Below, one piece after another: positions 7,960 to 17,275 of a DNA stretch of 64,000 nucleotides. The translations under genes were made by a program, and so were the position numbers. Source of the stretch: Bradyrhizobium sp. DOA9 (GTDB taxonomy: Bacteria > Pseudomonadota > Alphaproteobacteria > Rhizobiales > Xanthobacteraceae). The notes under the pieces are model-generated. The model was given only the letters and a program-made list of their open reading frames with translations. It was not told where the DNA came from and did not search any database. Positions within the stretch are counted from its first letter, which is position 1. Each line of letters begins with the position of its first letter. Location: the NCBI RefSeq assembly GCF_000617845.2, contig NZ_DF820425.1, forward strand, positions 813,690-877,689, written 5' to 3'.

Positions 7960-8730
7960 GTGACGCAACGGCTTCGCTTCATCGTCGCATATCTTCTCGT
8001 CGCAAGTGGCTCGGCGCTCGCGAGCCCCTGCCAGTTCGAGTCGCAAGGGGAAGGCCGCGTCGCTGCCATCGTCGATGCGCGCAGCGTGCGTCTCGATGAC
8101 GGGCGCGAAGTACGTCTCGCCGGCATCGCGCCGACCGCGACCACGCAGCAGGCTCTGATCTCGCTGCTCGCCGGCCGCGATGTGATGCTGCGGAGCGCCG
8201 ACGACACGCCCGATCGTTACGGCCGCCAGGGCGCGCTGGTCTTCATCGGCGAAAGCGACACCTCGGTGCAGGCCATGCTGCTCGCCCGGGGCGAGGCGGT
8301 GGTCTCCGCCGAGATCGTGGACAAGGACTGCGCGGCCGCCTTGATGGCGTCCGAAGCAGCGGCGCGGCGCCAAAAAATGGGCAGCTGGGCTGACCCGTCG
8401 GCCATAAAAAACGCGGAAAGTCCGGACGATATTTTGGCGGAGATCGGGCGCTTTGCGGTGATCGAGGGCAAAGTCCTGTCAGTCCGGCAAGCTGGGGCTA
8501 CGACCTACCTCAACTTCGGACGGAACTGGACACGCGGCTTTGCCGTGACTATTTCAAAGCGCACGCTAGCGGCGTTCGAAAGCGCCGGCATGGCCCTTAA
8601 GCCCCTGGAAAATCGACGTATTCGTGTTCGGGGCTGGGTTGAAGGGACGATAGGGCCGCGTATCGAAGTTCGTCTCTTGGGACAGGTTGAATTGCTGGGC
8701 GCAAACGAGCCTACTGGGGTAAGGCCTTAA
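7960..8730 (+). CDS. Secreted thermonuclease (SNase)-like protein
   Basis: About 256 residues from the GTG at 7960, which gives a clean signal peptide (TQRLRFIVAYLLVASGSALAS). Longer readings run through a non-coding repeat. The body has the staphylococcal-nuclease OB-fold pattern GRVAAIVDARSVRLDDGREVRLAGI, and DTPDRYGRQGA supplies the second conserved Arg segment. The first catalytic Arg/Glu pair is not obvious, so enzymatic activity is uncertain. The C-terminal half (residues 150-256) is a further OB-like region. It lies 23 bases upstream of the M48 lipoprotein gene and is probably co-transcribed with it. Confidence 0.72.
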   Translation: MTQRLRFIVAYLLVASGSALASPCQFESQGEGRVAAIVDARSVRLDDGREVRLAGIAPTATTQQALISLLAGRDVMLRSADDTPDRYGRQGALVFIGESDTSVQAMLLARGEAVVSAEIVDKDCAAALMASEAAARRQKMGSWADPSAIKNAESPDDILAEIGRFAVIEGKVLSVRQAGATTYLNFGRNWTRGFAVTISKRTLAAFESAGMALKPLENRRIRVRGWVEGTIGPRIEVRLLGQVELLGANEPTGVRP

Positions 8731-8753
8731 CGGCCGGGCACGGGTAAATCGAC

Positions 8754-10253
8754 GTGAATGGGGTGCTAGGACGGCACGGACTGGGTGATTGCCGCCGCCT
8801 GCGGGCTGTGCCGGCCGCGCTTTGCCTTGCGCTGGGCGGGCTTCTCGCCGGCTGCGGCGATATGGGCCGGTTCCAGACCGCGGCGACCCCGGCGGCCGTC
8901 GCGATGCCGAAGCCGAAGCCCGCCGTCGCCCAGACCCCGGCCACCGAAAAGGAGCACGAGCGCATCCTGGCGAGCTATGGCGGGACCTATGACGATCCCA
9001 AGCTCGAATCGCTCGTCAGCAAGACCGTCGACCGGCTGGTCGCGGCCTCCGACCGGCCCGACCAGGGCTACAAGGTCACCATCCTGAATTCCGGCGCGGT
9101 GAACGCCTTCGCGCTGCCTAACGGCCAGCTCTATGTCACGCGCGGCCTGCTTGCGCTCGCCAGCGACACCTCCGAATTGTCCTCCGTGCTCAGCCACGAG
9201 ATGGCGCATGTGCTGTCCAAGCACGCGGCAATGCGCGAGGACCAGGCCCGCCAGGCCGCGATCGTCACCCGCGTCGTCACCGACATGAGCAACGATCCTG
9301 ACCTCACCGCGCTGGCGCTGGCCAAGACCAAGCTCACCATGGCGAGCTTCTCGCGCAAGCAGGAGTTCGAGGCCGACGGCATCGGCGTCGGCATCTCCGC
9401 CAAGGCGCATTTCGACCCCTACGGCGCGGCGCGCTTCCTGTCCGCGATGGAGCGCAATGCCGAACTGAAGGCCGGCAAGAGCTTGCTCGATCCACGGGCG
9501 CAGGATTTCACCTCCTCGCATCCGGCGACTCCGGAACGCGTCCAGAACGCGCAGAACATCGCCCGCCAGTACACGGCGCCCGAAGGCGCCGAGCGCGATC
9601 GCGAAAGCTATCTCGCCGCGATCGACAACCTCGTCTATGGCGAAGACCCCAGCGAAGGCTTCGTCCGCGGCCGGCGCTTCCTGCATCCGAAGCTCGGCTT
9701 CACCTTCCAGGCTCCGGACAATTTCACGCTCGACAACACCGCGCAGGCCGTGATTGGCGTGCGCGAGGGCGGTGCGCAGGCGATGCGCTTCGACGTCGTA
9801 CGCGTGCCGGCCGAGCAATCGCTGGGCGACTACCTCAACTCCGGCTGGATGGAAGGCGTCGAGAAGGCCTCGACCGAGGATATCAGCATCAACGGTTTTC
9901 CCGCGGCGTCCGCCACCGCCAAGGGCGACCAGTGGCAGTTCAAGGTCTATGCGCTGCGCTTCGGCAGCGACGTCTATCGCTTCATCTTCGCGGCACGGCA
10001 GAAATCGACCGAGAGCGACCGGAATGCGCGCGAGACCGTCAACTCGTTCCGCCGCCTGACGCTGGAAGAAATCCAGGCCGCGCGCCCGCTGCGCATCAAG
10101 ATCATCACGGTGCAGCCCGGCGACACCGTGGAATCGCTCTCGCACCGCATGGCCGGGGTCGACCATCCGGCCGAGCGCTTCCGCGTGCTGAACGGCCTCG
10201 ATCGCACCGCGCAGGTCAAGGTGCGCGACCGCGTCAAGATCGTGGCGGACTAA
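8754..10253 (+). CDS. M48 family metalloprotease lipoprotein
   Basis: A 499-residue periplasmic zinc protease of the BepA/LoiP/Oma1-like M48 group. A lipobox LLAGC places the lipid-modified Cys at 34. The zinc motif HEMAH is at 148-152 and the third ligand Glu lies in EFEADGIGVG. A C-terminal LysM-like segment (about 450-499; ITVQPGDTVESLSHRM) could bind peptidoglycan. The start is GTG 8754 with no strong ribosome site. Such proteases help assemble or degrade outer-membrane proteins. The TAA stop at 10251-10253 coincides with the target site of an IS630-type element; both the present and the presumed original sequence give TAA, so the protein is intact. Confidence 0.88.
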   Translation: MNGVLGRHGLGDCRRLRAVPAALCLALGGLLAGCGDMGRFQTAATPAAVAMPKPKPAVAQTPATEKEHERILASYGGTYDDPKLESLVSKTVDRLVAASDRPDQGYKVTILNSGAVNAFALPNGQLYVTRGLLALASDTSELSSVLSHEMAHVLSKHAAMREDQARQAAIVTRVVTDMSNDPDLTALALAKTKLTMASFSRKQEFEADGIGVGISAKAHFDPYGAARFLSAMERNAELKAGKSLLDPRAQDFTSSHPATPERVQNAQNIARQYTAPEGAERDRESYLAAIDNLVYGEDPSEGFVRGRRFLHPKLGFTFQAPDNFTLDNTAQAVIGVREGGAQAMRFDVVRVPAEQSLGDYLNSGWMEGVEKASTEDISINGFPAASATAKGDQWQFKVYALRFGSDVYRFIFAARQKSTESDRNARETVNSFRRLTLEEIQAARPLRIKIITVQPGDTVESLSHRMAGVDHPAERFRVLNGLDRTAQVKVRDRVKIVAD

Positions 10254-11295
10254 AGCGGGATGGCTTTAGTCTGAATCGATTTGGGATTCCCAAATCAGTT
10301 TGTTTCTGATTCACCATGCTTGCTGGAAGGAGGCCAGCATGGATGGGCAAGCCGTACTCTCTAGATCTTCGTAAGCGTGTCGTGGCCGCGATCGAGGGCG
10401 GGATGTCCCGTAATCGGGCCGCCAAGCAGTTTGGGGTCGCGATCAGCACCGCCATTGGCTGGATGAAGCGGGTCGATGAGACCGGCAGCGTCGAGCCTAG
10501 TCAGATAGGCGGCTACAAGCCGAAGGCGATTTCGGGCGAGCATGCAGTCTGGCTGTCGCGTCGGATCAAGGACGGCGATTTCACTATACGGGGGCTCGTG
10601 GCCGAGCTTGCCGGACGCGGCCTGAAGGTCGATTACCACTCGGTGTGGGACTTCGTGCATGCCGAGAAGCTCAGCTTCAAAAAAAAGCGTGGCGGCTGGC
10701 GAACGCGATCGACCCGACGTGGCGCGGCGGCGAGCTCAGTGGGCAAAGTATCAAGGTCAGGTCGAAGCTGAGCGGCTGGTCTTCATCGACGAGACCTGGA
10801 CCAGGACCGATATGGCTCCGCTGCGCGGATGGGCACCGCGCGGGCACAGACTTCACGCCAGGGTTCCCCACGGCCGCTGGAAAACCATGACCTTCCTGGC
10901 GGCCCTGCGCCATGACCGGATCGATGCGCCATGGTTCATCGAGGGGCCGATCGATGGCGCGAGCTTTCGCGCCTATGTCGAGAAGGTTCTTTTGCCCGTC
11001 CTTCGACCCGGCGATATCGTCGTCTTGGATAACCTCGGCAGCCACAGGAGCAAGGCAGTTCGTCAGCTTATCCGTTCGGTCGGCGCCAAGCTCTTTTTCC
11101 TGCCAAAATACTCGCCCGACCTGAACCCGATCGAACAGGTCTTTGCAAAGCTCAAGCACCTGCTCCGCAAAGCTGCCGCGCGAACCGTCGAGGCCGTCTG
11201 CACCGCAATCGGCCACGCACTCGATGCCTTCACCTCAGAGGAATGCGCCAACTACCTCAAAAACTCAGGCTATCGAACTTAATGCCATCACGCTT
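10253..11295 (+). mobile_element. IS630-family insertion sequence, complete
   Basis: A 1043-base element flanked by TA on both sides (10251-10252 and 11296-11297), the target duplication characteristic of IS630/Tc1-mariner elements. The ends are inverted repeats: AAGCGGGATGGCTTTA on the left against AAGCGTGATGGCATTA read inward from the right. It carries a two-frame transposase. It is inserted between the convergent M48 protease and MFS genes, exactly at the protease stop codon, and disrupts neither. Confidence 0.93.
10343..11282 (+). CDS. IS630 family transposase (frameshifted, two frames)
   Basis: Frame 1 runs from ATG 10343 (good site AAGGAGG upstream; MGKPYSLDLRKRVV) to a stop at 10769-10771. 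It contains the helix-turn-helix half of the protein. Frame 2 continues to 11282 and carries the DDE catalytic core: DETW, DNLGSH and PDLNPIEQ. The frames join at an A8 run (10679-10686) after EKLSF, where a +1 shift, or transcript slippage losing one A, gives a continuous KLSFKKSVAAGERD sequence. IS630 relatives commonly use such frameshifting, so I treat it as probably functional rather than broken. A simple inactivating mutation cannot be excluded. Confidence 0.88.
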
Positions 11296-11313
11296 TAAAG
11301 CTCCACAAGCGCC

Positions 11314-12558
11314 TCATCCCGCTGCAGAGAGCTTTGCCCGCGGCTTCCCCCGCACCATGATCAGCGCCGCCGCCATCACCTCCAGCGCGATGCAGAGATA
11401 GAACGGCAGCGTATAGCCGCCGGAGAGATCGCGCAGGAAGCCGACCACACCGGGGCCGAACGCGTAGGTCACCTGGTTGATTGCGGTGTTGAGGCTGATC
11501 AACACGCCGAAGGCGGCGGAATCGAACTCCTGCTGCACGATGAGCGAGGGCAGCGTGATGAGGTTGCCGACCGAGAAGCCGAACACGGCGCAGGCCGCGA
11601 TCAGCACATAATCGTTGTGCAGGTTGACGACGACGAGAAGCGCGGCGGCCTGGCTGAGGAACGACAGCGCGGACGCGAGGCGCTGATTGATGCGGTCGAT
11701 CACCAGCGAGAACAGCACGCGACCGACCACCGCCATCGCGGTCAGCACCGCGACGGCCAATGCGGCGCGCTCGCGCCCGATCACGGGATCGAGGAACGAG
11801 ATCAGGTGCACGATGAAGCCGACCTGGGCGAACAGCACCAGGGCGAAGGCGATCGTGACGGTGAGGAAACCGGCGTCCCGCAGCGCCCAGGCGCGGATCT
11901 CCGTCGATGATTGCGGTTTCGTCTTCGCCGTCTCGTGCCAGCCGTGGCGATCAGGTGGGCTGCCGACGACAAGAAGAATGACCGGCACGAGCAGCACCAG
12001 CATGGCGCCGGCGGCGGCATACATCGCACCGGCAAAGCCGATATGGCCGATCAACATCACCAGCAGCGGCACGCCGGCGATGCCGCCGAAGCTGGCGCCG
12101 TTCAGCGCCAGGCTGATCGCCATGCCGCGCTTCTCGTCGAACCACAGGCTGATCGTGTTGGTGATCATGGCGAGACTGGTGCCGGCCCAGCCGAAGGCGA
12201 GCACGGCATTGGCGAGATAGAGCTGCCAGGGCTCGCGCACCTCGCCGATCGCGACCGCGGCCGCCGCCATCGCAAGCGTGCCGGCGATCAGGCTGAGCCG
12301 CGGACCGTATGTCCGCACGGCTTCGCCGACGAAGACGACCAGCAGCGCGCCGAAAAGATAGAAGAACGTGGTGCCTGCGGAGATCAGCGAGGTCGGCCAG
12401 CCCCGCGCCCGCTGCAGCTCGGCGACATAGACGCTCTGCCCGTAGAAGCCGAGCCCCCAGCCGAAGGTCGCGAGCAGGAAGCAGACGGCGACGATGCGCC
12501 AGCCTTCGTAGCGGAACGAGGATTCGTCGGTCGTTGGGGTCTGAAGATTATCGAGCAT
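11314..12558 (-). CDS. MFS transporter
   Basis: A 414-residue major facilitator with about 12 hydrophobic segments, resembling the oxalate/formate-monocarboxylate type (N-terminal GWGLGFYGQSVYVAELQRARGW). The loop 2-3 region is GEAVRTYGPR. I chose the ATG at 12558 (MLDNLQTPTTDESSF). Reading further upstream gives 50 residues translated from an intergenic palindromic repeat. The substrate is unknown. The 3' end is 18 bases from the IS630-type element. Confidence 0.85.
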   Translation of the reverse strand: MLDNLQTPTTDESSFRYEGWRIVAVCFLLATFGWGLGFYGQSVYVAELQRARGWPTSLISAGTTFFYLFGALLVVFVGEAVRTYGPRLSLIAGTLAMAAAAVAIGEVREPWQLYLANAVLAFGWAGTSLAMITNTISLWFDEKRGMAISLALNGASFGGIAGVPLLVMLIGHIGFAGAMYAAAGAMLVLLVPVILLVVGSPPDRHGWHETAKTKPQSSTEIRAWALRDAGFLTVTIAFALVLFAQVGFIVHLISFLDPVIGRERAALAVAVLTAMAVVGRVLFSLVIDRINQRLASALSFLSQAAALLVVVNLHNDYVLIAACAVFGFSVGNLITLPSLIVQQEFDSAAFGVLISLNTAINQVTYAFGPGVVGFLRDLSGGYTLPFYLCIALEVMAAALIMVRGKPRAKLSAAG

Positions 12559-12581
12559 TTCATCTGCCGTTTGTTTTGCGC

Positions 12582-12706
12582 CGTCATGCCCGGACATAGC
12601 CGTCTGAAGGACGGCGTCGCTTCGCTCGCCTATGTTCCGGGCATCCACGTTCTTCTTCCGACGTCGCAAAAACGTGGTTGGCCGGGACAAGCCCGGCCAA
12701 GACGAC
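12582..12706. repeat. Palindromic intergenic repeat, family 5
   Basis: CGTCATGCCCGGACATAG pairs with CTATGTTCCGGGCAT, and a second inverted unit GGCCGGGACAAGCCCGGCC lies to the right, ending in GACGAC. It occupies most of the gap between two MFS genes transcribed in the same direction. No other copy is in this window, but the composition is that of a dispersed palindromic element. Confidence 0.75.
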
Positions 12707-12781
12707 ATCTAAATAACCTTCTTCAGAAAATCACTTCGATCTGGATCGAAGCATCAACGCTGCTGACAGCCTCTTGCCAGA

Positions 12782-14029
12782 CTAGACCGCGTCGGGGAAC
12801 TCGCCCATGGCCGCCTCCAGCCGCGCCTTGCGGCGCCTCGCCCGGGAGACCATTGAGAGCACGGCAAGGCCCAGCACCACCGGCGGAAACACCACGAGGT
12901 TCACCGCGGCCCAGCCGTAATTGGCGAGCAGCTGGCCTGACGAGAACGAGCCGATCGCCATCATCCCAAACACCAGGAAATCGTTGAAGGCCTGCACCTT
13001 GTTGCGCTCCTGCGGGCGATGCGTCTCCAGCACCAGCGCGGAGGCGCCGATGAAGGAGAAATTCCAGCCGACGCCGAGCACGATCAGCGTCGCCCAGAAA
13101 TGCATTGCGGTGAGGCCGGAGAGACCGATGGTGGCGGCGCCCGCTTCCAGCAGCAAGCCGGCGGCGACGATCTTCGGGGCGCCGAAGCGCGCGATCAGCG
13201 CGCCCGTGAAGAAGCTCGGCCCATACATCGCGACAATGTGCCATTGCAGGCCGAAATTCGAATCGGACACCGACAGGCCGCACAGCTTCATCGCGAGCGG
13301 CGCCGAGGTCATGACCAGGTTCATCATGGGATAGGCGATGACGCCGCACAGCGCCGCCGCGATGAAGCGCGGCTGCGTCACGATCGTGAGCAGCGGCCGG
13401 CCGCCTTGCAGATCGGCCGGCGCGGGCTTCGGCATATCGACACCGGCGACGATGCCCATCGCTACAAGCGCGACCGCGGCCTGCACCAGGAAGCTGAACG
13501 CGAACAGATAAGGCTGCCAGACATCCATGGTCCATTGCACGAGCTGCGGACCGAGCACGCCGGCGAATACTCCGCCGGCCATCACCCAGGACACGGCCTT
13601 GGGCCGGTAAGCCGCACTGGCGCCGTCGGCGGCGGCGAAGCGGTAGGATTGCGCCACCGCGCCGTAGAGACCGCCGAGGAAGGTTGCGAGACAAAACAGC
13701 GCGAACGAGCCGTGCAGGATCGCGAACGAGCCGAGCAGGCCGGTGAGCGTACCGAGGCCCGTGCCGATGACGAAGGCCACGCGGCGACCGAAGCGGCGCG
13801 AGATCGCGCCGGTCGGCAGCGTGCCGGCGGCGAGCCCGACCACATACATCGAGATCGGCACGGTCGCGAACGACATGTCCGGCGCGAGCGTGGCACCGAC
13901 GATCGCGCCGGTGGCGAAGATCACCGCCGAGTTGGCGCCGGTCAGCGCCTGCGCGGCGGCAAGGCGCACCACGTTGGTGCGCACGCGGGCATCGTCGGCG
14001 ATCTCATTGGCTGCAGTCACGTCCAGCAT
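12782..14029 (-). CDS. MFS transporter
   Basis: A 415-residue major facilitator superfamily carrier with about 12 transmembrane segments and the loop 2-3 motif GAISRRFGRRVAF. Its substrate cannot be read from the sequence. The ATG at 14029 has GGGCGGA seven bases upstream; the ATG two codons earlier (14035) is too close to that site. It diverges from the S9 oligopeptidase gene and is not closely similar to the MFS gene downstream of it. Confidence 0.85.
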   Translation of the reverse strand: MLDVTAANEIADDARVRTNVVRLAAAQALTGANSAVIFATGAIVGATLAPDMSFATVPISMYVVGLAAGTLPTGAISRRFGRRVAFVIGTGLGTLTGLLGSFAILHGSFALFCLATFLGGLYGAVAQSYRFAAADGASAAYRPKAVSWVMAGGVFAGVLGPQLVQWTMDVWQPYLFAFSFLVQAAVALVAMGIVAGVDMPKPAPADLQGGRPLLTIVTQPRFIAAALCGVIAYPMMNLVMTSAPLAMKLCGLSVSDSNFGLQWHIVAMYGPSFFTGALIARFGAPKIVAAGLLLEAGAATIGLSGLTAMHFWATLIVLGVGWNFSFIGASALVLETHRPQERNKVQAFNDFLVFGMMAIGSFSSGQLLANYGWAAVNLVVFPPVVLGLAVLSMVSRARRRKARLEAAMGEFPDAV

Positions 14030-14216
14030 CGGCATTTCCGCCCGAAGGGCCCTGTTGATTCGCGGCACTATGGAGGGGTGGATGAGGGCGGGCAACCGGC
14101 GCAAACGGGCGCAGGCCATGCCCCTGACGCAATCGCCGGAATGATAGCGGCGCGCGGGCTTGACGGCTTGCGCTCGATCAAATCCTATCCGCCGCGCTTC
14201 TCCGGGAGTTACATTC

Positions 14217-16295
14217 ATGTCCGTCGACGACAGGCCCACGCTTCAAGCTCCCGACGACGATCCCTGGCTGTGGCTGGAGGAGATCGAGGGCACGCAGGCG
14301 CTCGATTTCGTCGAGCGGCAGAACAGCCTGACGCTGCAGGCCTTCGGCGGAAAAATCTTCGAGCGCGACCGCGATCTCCTAGCCGCGATCTACGACCGCC
14401 CCGACAACATTCCCTATGTCAGCCGGCGCGGCTCCGATCTGCACAATCTCTCGAAGGACGCCGCCAACCCGCGCGGCCTGTGGCGGCGAACCAGGCTGGC
14501 GGAGTTTCGCAAAGCCAGTCCGGCATGGGAGATCATGCTGGACATCGATCAGCTCGCGCGGGACGAAAACGAGGACTGGTTGCTCGGCGGGATCGCCAGC
14601 ACGCCGGGAAGCTCACGCGTTATTCTGAGCCTGTCGCGCGGCGGCAGCGATGCGGTGACGCTGCGGGAATTCGACATGGAGACGAAGCGCTTCATCGTCG
14701 ACGGCTTCACGCTGCCGGAGGCGAAAGGCGGCGTCGACTGGCTCGATGCCGACACGCTGCTGCTGTCGAGCGCCCATGGCGAGAACATGGCGACGAGCTC
14801 GGGCTATGCGCGGACGGTTCGGCTGTGGCGACGCGGCCAGCCGGTCGACCGCGCCGAGGTCATCGCCGAGACATCCGCCGATCACATGATGATCCATGGC
14901 ACGAGCGACGACACCGGATCTGAGCCGCGGGTCTGGATCGCCGACCAGATCGACTTCTTCAACCACGAGATCCGGCTGCGCGATGCGGCGGGCGCGATGA
15001 CGACGCTCGATCTGCCGACCGGCATCTGGATGCAGGCCCATGGCGACTGGTTCGCGATGAAGCTGCGCAAGGATTGGACGGCCGGAGGTCGGACCTACGC
15101 CACAGACACCGTGCTCGGCATCTCCCTGTCGGCGTTCCTGAACGGCAGCCGCGACTTTGCGGTGCTGTTCGAGCCCGCGCCGCGGCGCGCCTTGCAGGGC
15201 CTGTTCTGGGCGGCGGGCAAGCTTGTGCTTTCGATCCTCGACGAACTGCGCCCACGCTTCGAGATCTGCACGCCTTCCGGGGCCGGCTGGAGCCGCGAGA
15301 TGCTTCCCGGCCTGCCGGGAATCGGCGTCGTCTATGTCTGGACGCTCGATCGCCATCCCTCCGAGAGCAATGGCGATCTGCTCGCCAATGTGCAGGATCC
15401 GCTGACGCCGCCCTCGCTGCTGCTGATCGAGCGCGGCGTCGCAAGCCCGATCGTGCTGAAGCAGGCGCCGAAGACGTTCACCGCCGACGGGCTCGTGGTG
15501 ACGCAGCACGAGGCGATCTCCATTGACGGCGAGCGTATCCCCTATGTGCAGACCGGCCCCGCTGGCGAGACCGGCGATGCGCCGGTCTATATGAGCGCCT
15601 ATGGCGGCTTTGGTCTCGCGGTGAAGCCGTACCACAATTCCTCGCTTGGCAAGCTCTGGCTGGAGCGCGGCGGCACGATTGTGCAGGCGAATTTGCGCGG
15701 CGGCGGCGAGTTCGGCACGCGTTGGCACGATGCCGGACGGCTTGCCGGCAAGAAGCTCTCTCACGACGATTTCGCCGCCGTCGCGGCCGATCTCGTCCGC
15801 CGCGGTGTGACGCGCGCAAAACGCATCGCAGCGCAGGGCGGATCGAACGGCGGCATCCTCATCACCAACATGCTGGTGCGCTATCCCGAGCGTTTCGGCG
15901 CGCTGTTCTGCACCATCCCGCTGATCGACATGCGCCGCTACACAAAGCTGCTCGCGGGCGCGAGCTGGATCGCCGAATATGGCGATCCCGACAAGCCCGA
16001 CGAATGGGAGTGGCTGAAGACCTACTCCGCCTATCACAATGCAAAGCCGGGGCAGCCTTATCCGCCGATCCTGATCGCGACGACGCGGCGCGATGACCGC
16101 GTCCATCCCGGCCATGCCCGCAAGATGGCGGCAAAGCTGCAGGCGATGGGCTATGAGGCCTGGTTCTACGAGCCGGAAGCCGGCGGCCATGGCTACGGCA
16201 AGGACAACAAGGAGCGCGCGGGTTTCGAGGTGCTGGGTTATCGGTTCTTGAAGGAGAAAATCGGGTGGCAGGATGAAGGCGTGACGGCCTCTTGA
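14217..16295 (+). CDS. S9 family prolyl oligopeptidase-like serine peptidase
   Basis: A 692-residue peptidase of the S9A type, cytoplasmic (no signal peptide), expected to cut short peptides after proline. The N-terminal segment DDPWLWLEEIEG and a seven-blade beta-propeller region precede the alpha/beta hydrolase domain. The catalytic triad is Ser543 in GGSNGG, Asp626 or Asp627 in RRDDRVHPGHA and His658 in GGHGYG. ATG 14217 has GGGAG upstream; an earlier TTG has no support. The length agrees with the family. Confidence 0.92.
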   Translation: MSVDDRPTLQAPDDDPWLWLEEIEGTQALDFVERQNSLTLQAFGGKIFERDRDLLAAIYDRPDNIPYVSRRGSDLHNLSKDAANPRGLWRRTRLAEFRKASPAWEIMLDIDQLARDENEDWLLGGIASTPGSSRVILSLSRGGSDAVTLREFDMETKRFIVDGFTLPEAKGGVDWLDADTLLLSSAHGENMATSSGYARTVRLWRRGQPVDRAEVIAETSADHMMIHGTSDDTGSEPRVWIADQIDFFNHEIRLRDAAGAMTTLDLPTGIWMQAHGDWFAMKLRKDWTAGGRTYATDTVLGISLSAFLNGSRDFAVLFEPAPRRALQGLFWAAGKLVLSILDELRPRFEICTPSGAGWSREMLPGLPGIGVVYVWTLDRHPSESNGDLLANVQDPLTPPSLLLIERGVASPIVLKQAPKTFTADGLVVTQHEAISIDGERIPYVQTGPAGETGDAPVYMSAYGGFGLAVKPYHNSSLGKLWLERGGTIVQANLRGGGEFGTRWHDAGRLAGKKLSHDDFAAVAADLVRRGVTRAKRIAAQGGSNGGILITNMLVRYPERFGALFCTIPLIDMRRYTKLLAGASWIAEYGDPDKPDEWEWLKTYSAYHNAKPGQPYPPILIATTRRDDRVHPGHARKMAAKLQAMGYEAWFYEPEAGGHGYGKDNKERAGFEVLGYRFLKEKIGWQDEGVTAS

Positions 16296-16373
16296 TCTGA
16301 CCAACGCGAGCCCAGCGGGCGGTGCACCTCTCGCGCAAGCGCAAGCGGGAGAGGGAGCGCACCTCCGGCGTAG

Positions 16374-17045
16374 CTATCGCGCAAACACCAGCGTCAGATT
16401 GTTCGCGGGCATCTCGATCGTATCGAGGAGACCGAGGCCCGCCGCCTTCGCCAGCTTCTCGACGTCGACGACGTCGCGCACGCCCCAATCGGGGTTGCCT
16501 TCGCGCAAGGAGGTGTCGAACACCGCGTTGCTGAGCGCAGTGTGCTTGCCGTCGCGCTTGAAGGGGCCGTAGAGGAACAGCTTGCCGTCGCGGCGCAGAT
16601 AACGGCCGGCGCCGGCGAACAGGCCTTCGGCCACGGCCCAGGGCGCGATGTGAATGACATTGGCGCAGAACACGGCCGCGAGGCTGGTCGGCACCTGCCC
16701 GCTCTTCATTTCCGGGCACCAGTCAGGATCGGTGAGATCGATGCGCAGGGGTGGGCGGATGTTCGGCAGGGCCGCATGCACGCGCCAGGCCTCGATGCTC
16801 TTGAGGTGGCGCTGGTTGAGATCGCTCGGCCACCAGATCAGGCTGGGTGTGTGGCGGGCGAAATGCACCACGTGCTGCCCGGTTCCACTGCCGAGTTCCA
16901 CGACGTTGCCGGTCGCATCCGCGAGATGCTTTGCCAGCGCGGCCCAGATCGATTCGTGATTGCGATGGAAGGCCGGCGCGTCGAGCCGGCCATCCGGCTC
17001 GACCCGTCCGCCATCCCTGCCAAATTCGACGACATATTCAGCCAA
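16374..17045 (-). CDS. DUF938 family SAM-dependent methyltransferase-like protein
   Basis: A 223-residue class I methyltransferase-fold protein with the SAM motif VVELGSGTGQHVVHFA and the family's DAPAFHRNHESIW start. I chose the TTG at 17045 (MAEYVVEFG...) because GGGGAC lies six bases upstream and family members start there; a TTG at 17078 is the alternative. DUF938 members are uncharacterised. Because it diverges from the sox cluster, a link to sulfur oxidation is possible but unsupported. Confidence 0.82.
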   Translation of the reverse strand: MAEYVVEFGRDGGRVEPDGRLDAPAFHRNHESIWAALAKHLADATGNVVELGSGTGQHVVHFARHTPSLIWWPSDLNQRHLKSIEAWRVHAALPNIRPPLRIDLTDPDWCPEMKSGQVPTSLAAVFCANVIHIAPWAVAEGLFAGAGRYLRRDGKLFLYGPFKRDGKHTALSNAVFDTSLREGNPDWGVRDVVDVEKLAKAAGLGLLDTIEMPANNLTLVFAR

Positions 17046-17275
17046 GTGACGTCCCCAAAAATGCGATCCAGAAAACAAGGCCTGAAGGCCAAACGTCCGA
17101 GAATAATTTGCTAGTCCGCGCCCATCCGAATGAACGAACTATCTTGTCGGTTGCAATGCGGAGGATATTAACCCCATTTTGCCGCGTGCATAGTCTTGAT
17201 TGTCAGGCGATGCCCTTTGTGCTTTTGAACAATTCCGCAAATGAGATCATCGAGATAACGTTCCGGAACGATGCC

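Noticed and set aside
10343..11282. Transposase as a broken pseudogene
   Set aside because: The frames join at a long A-run with a plausible programmed shift, all catalytic motifs are intact, and both IS ends and TA duplications are present.
13019..14923. 634-codon open frame on the plus strand
   Set aside because: It is antisense to the MFS gene, then runs across the S9 oligopeptidase in another frame; the translation has no domains and is Arg/His/Gly-rich.
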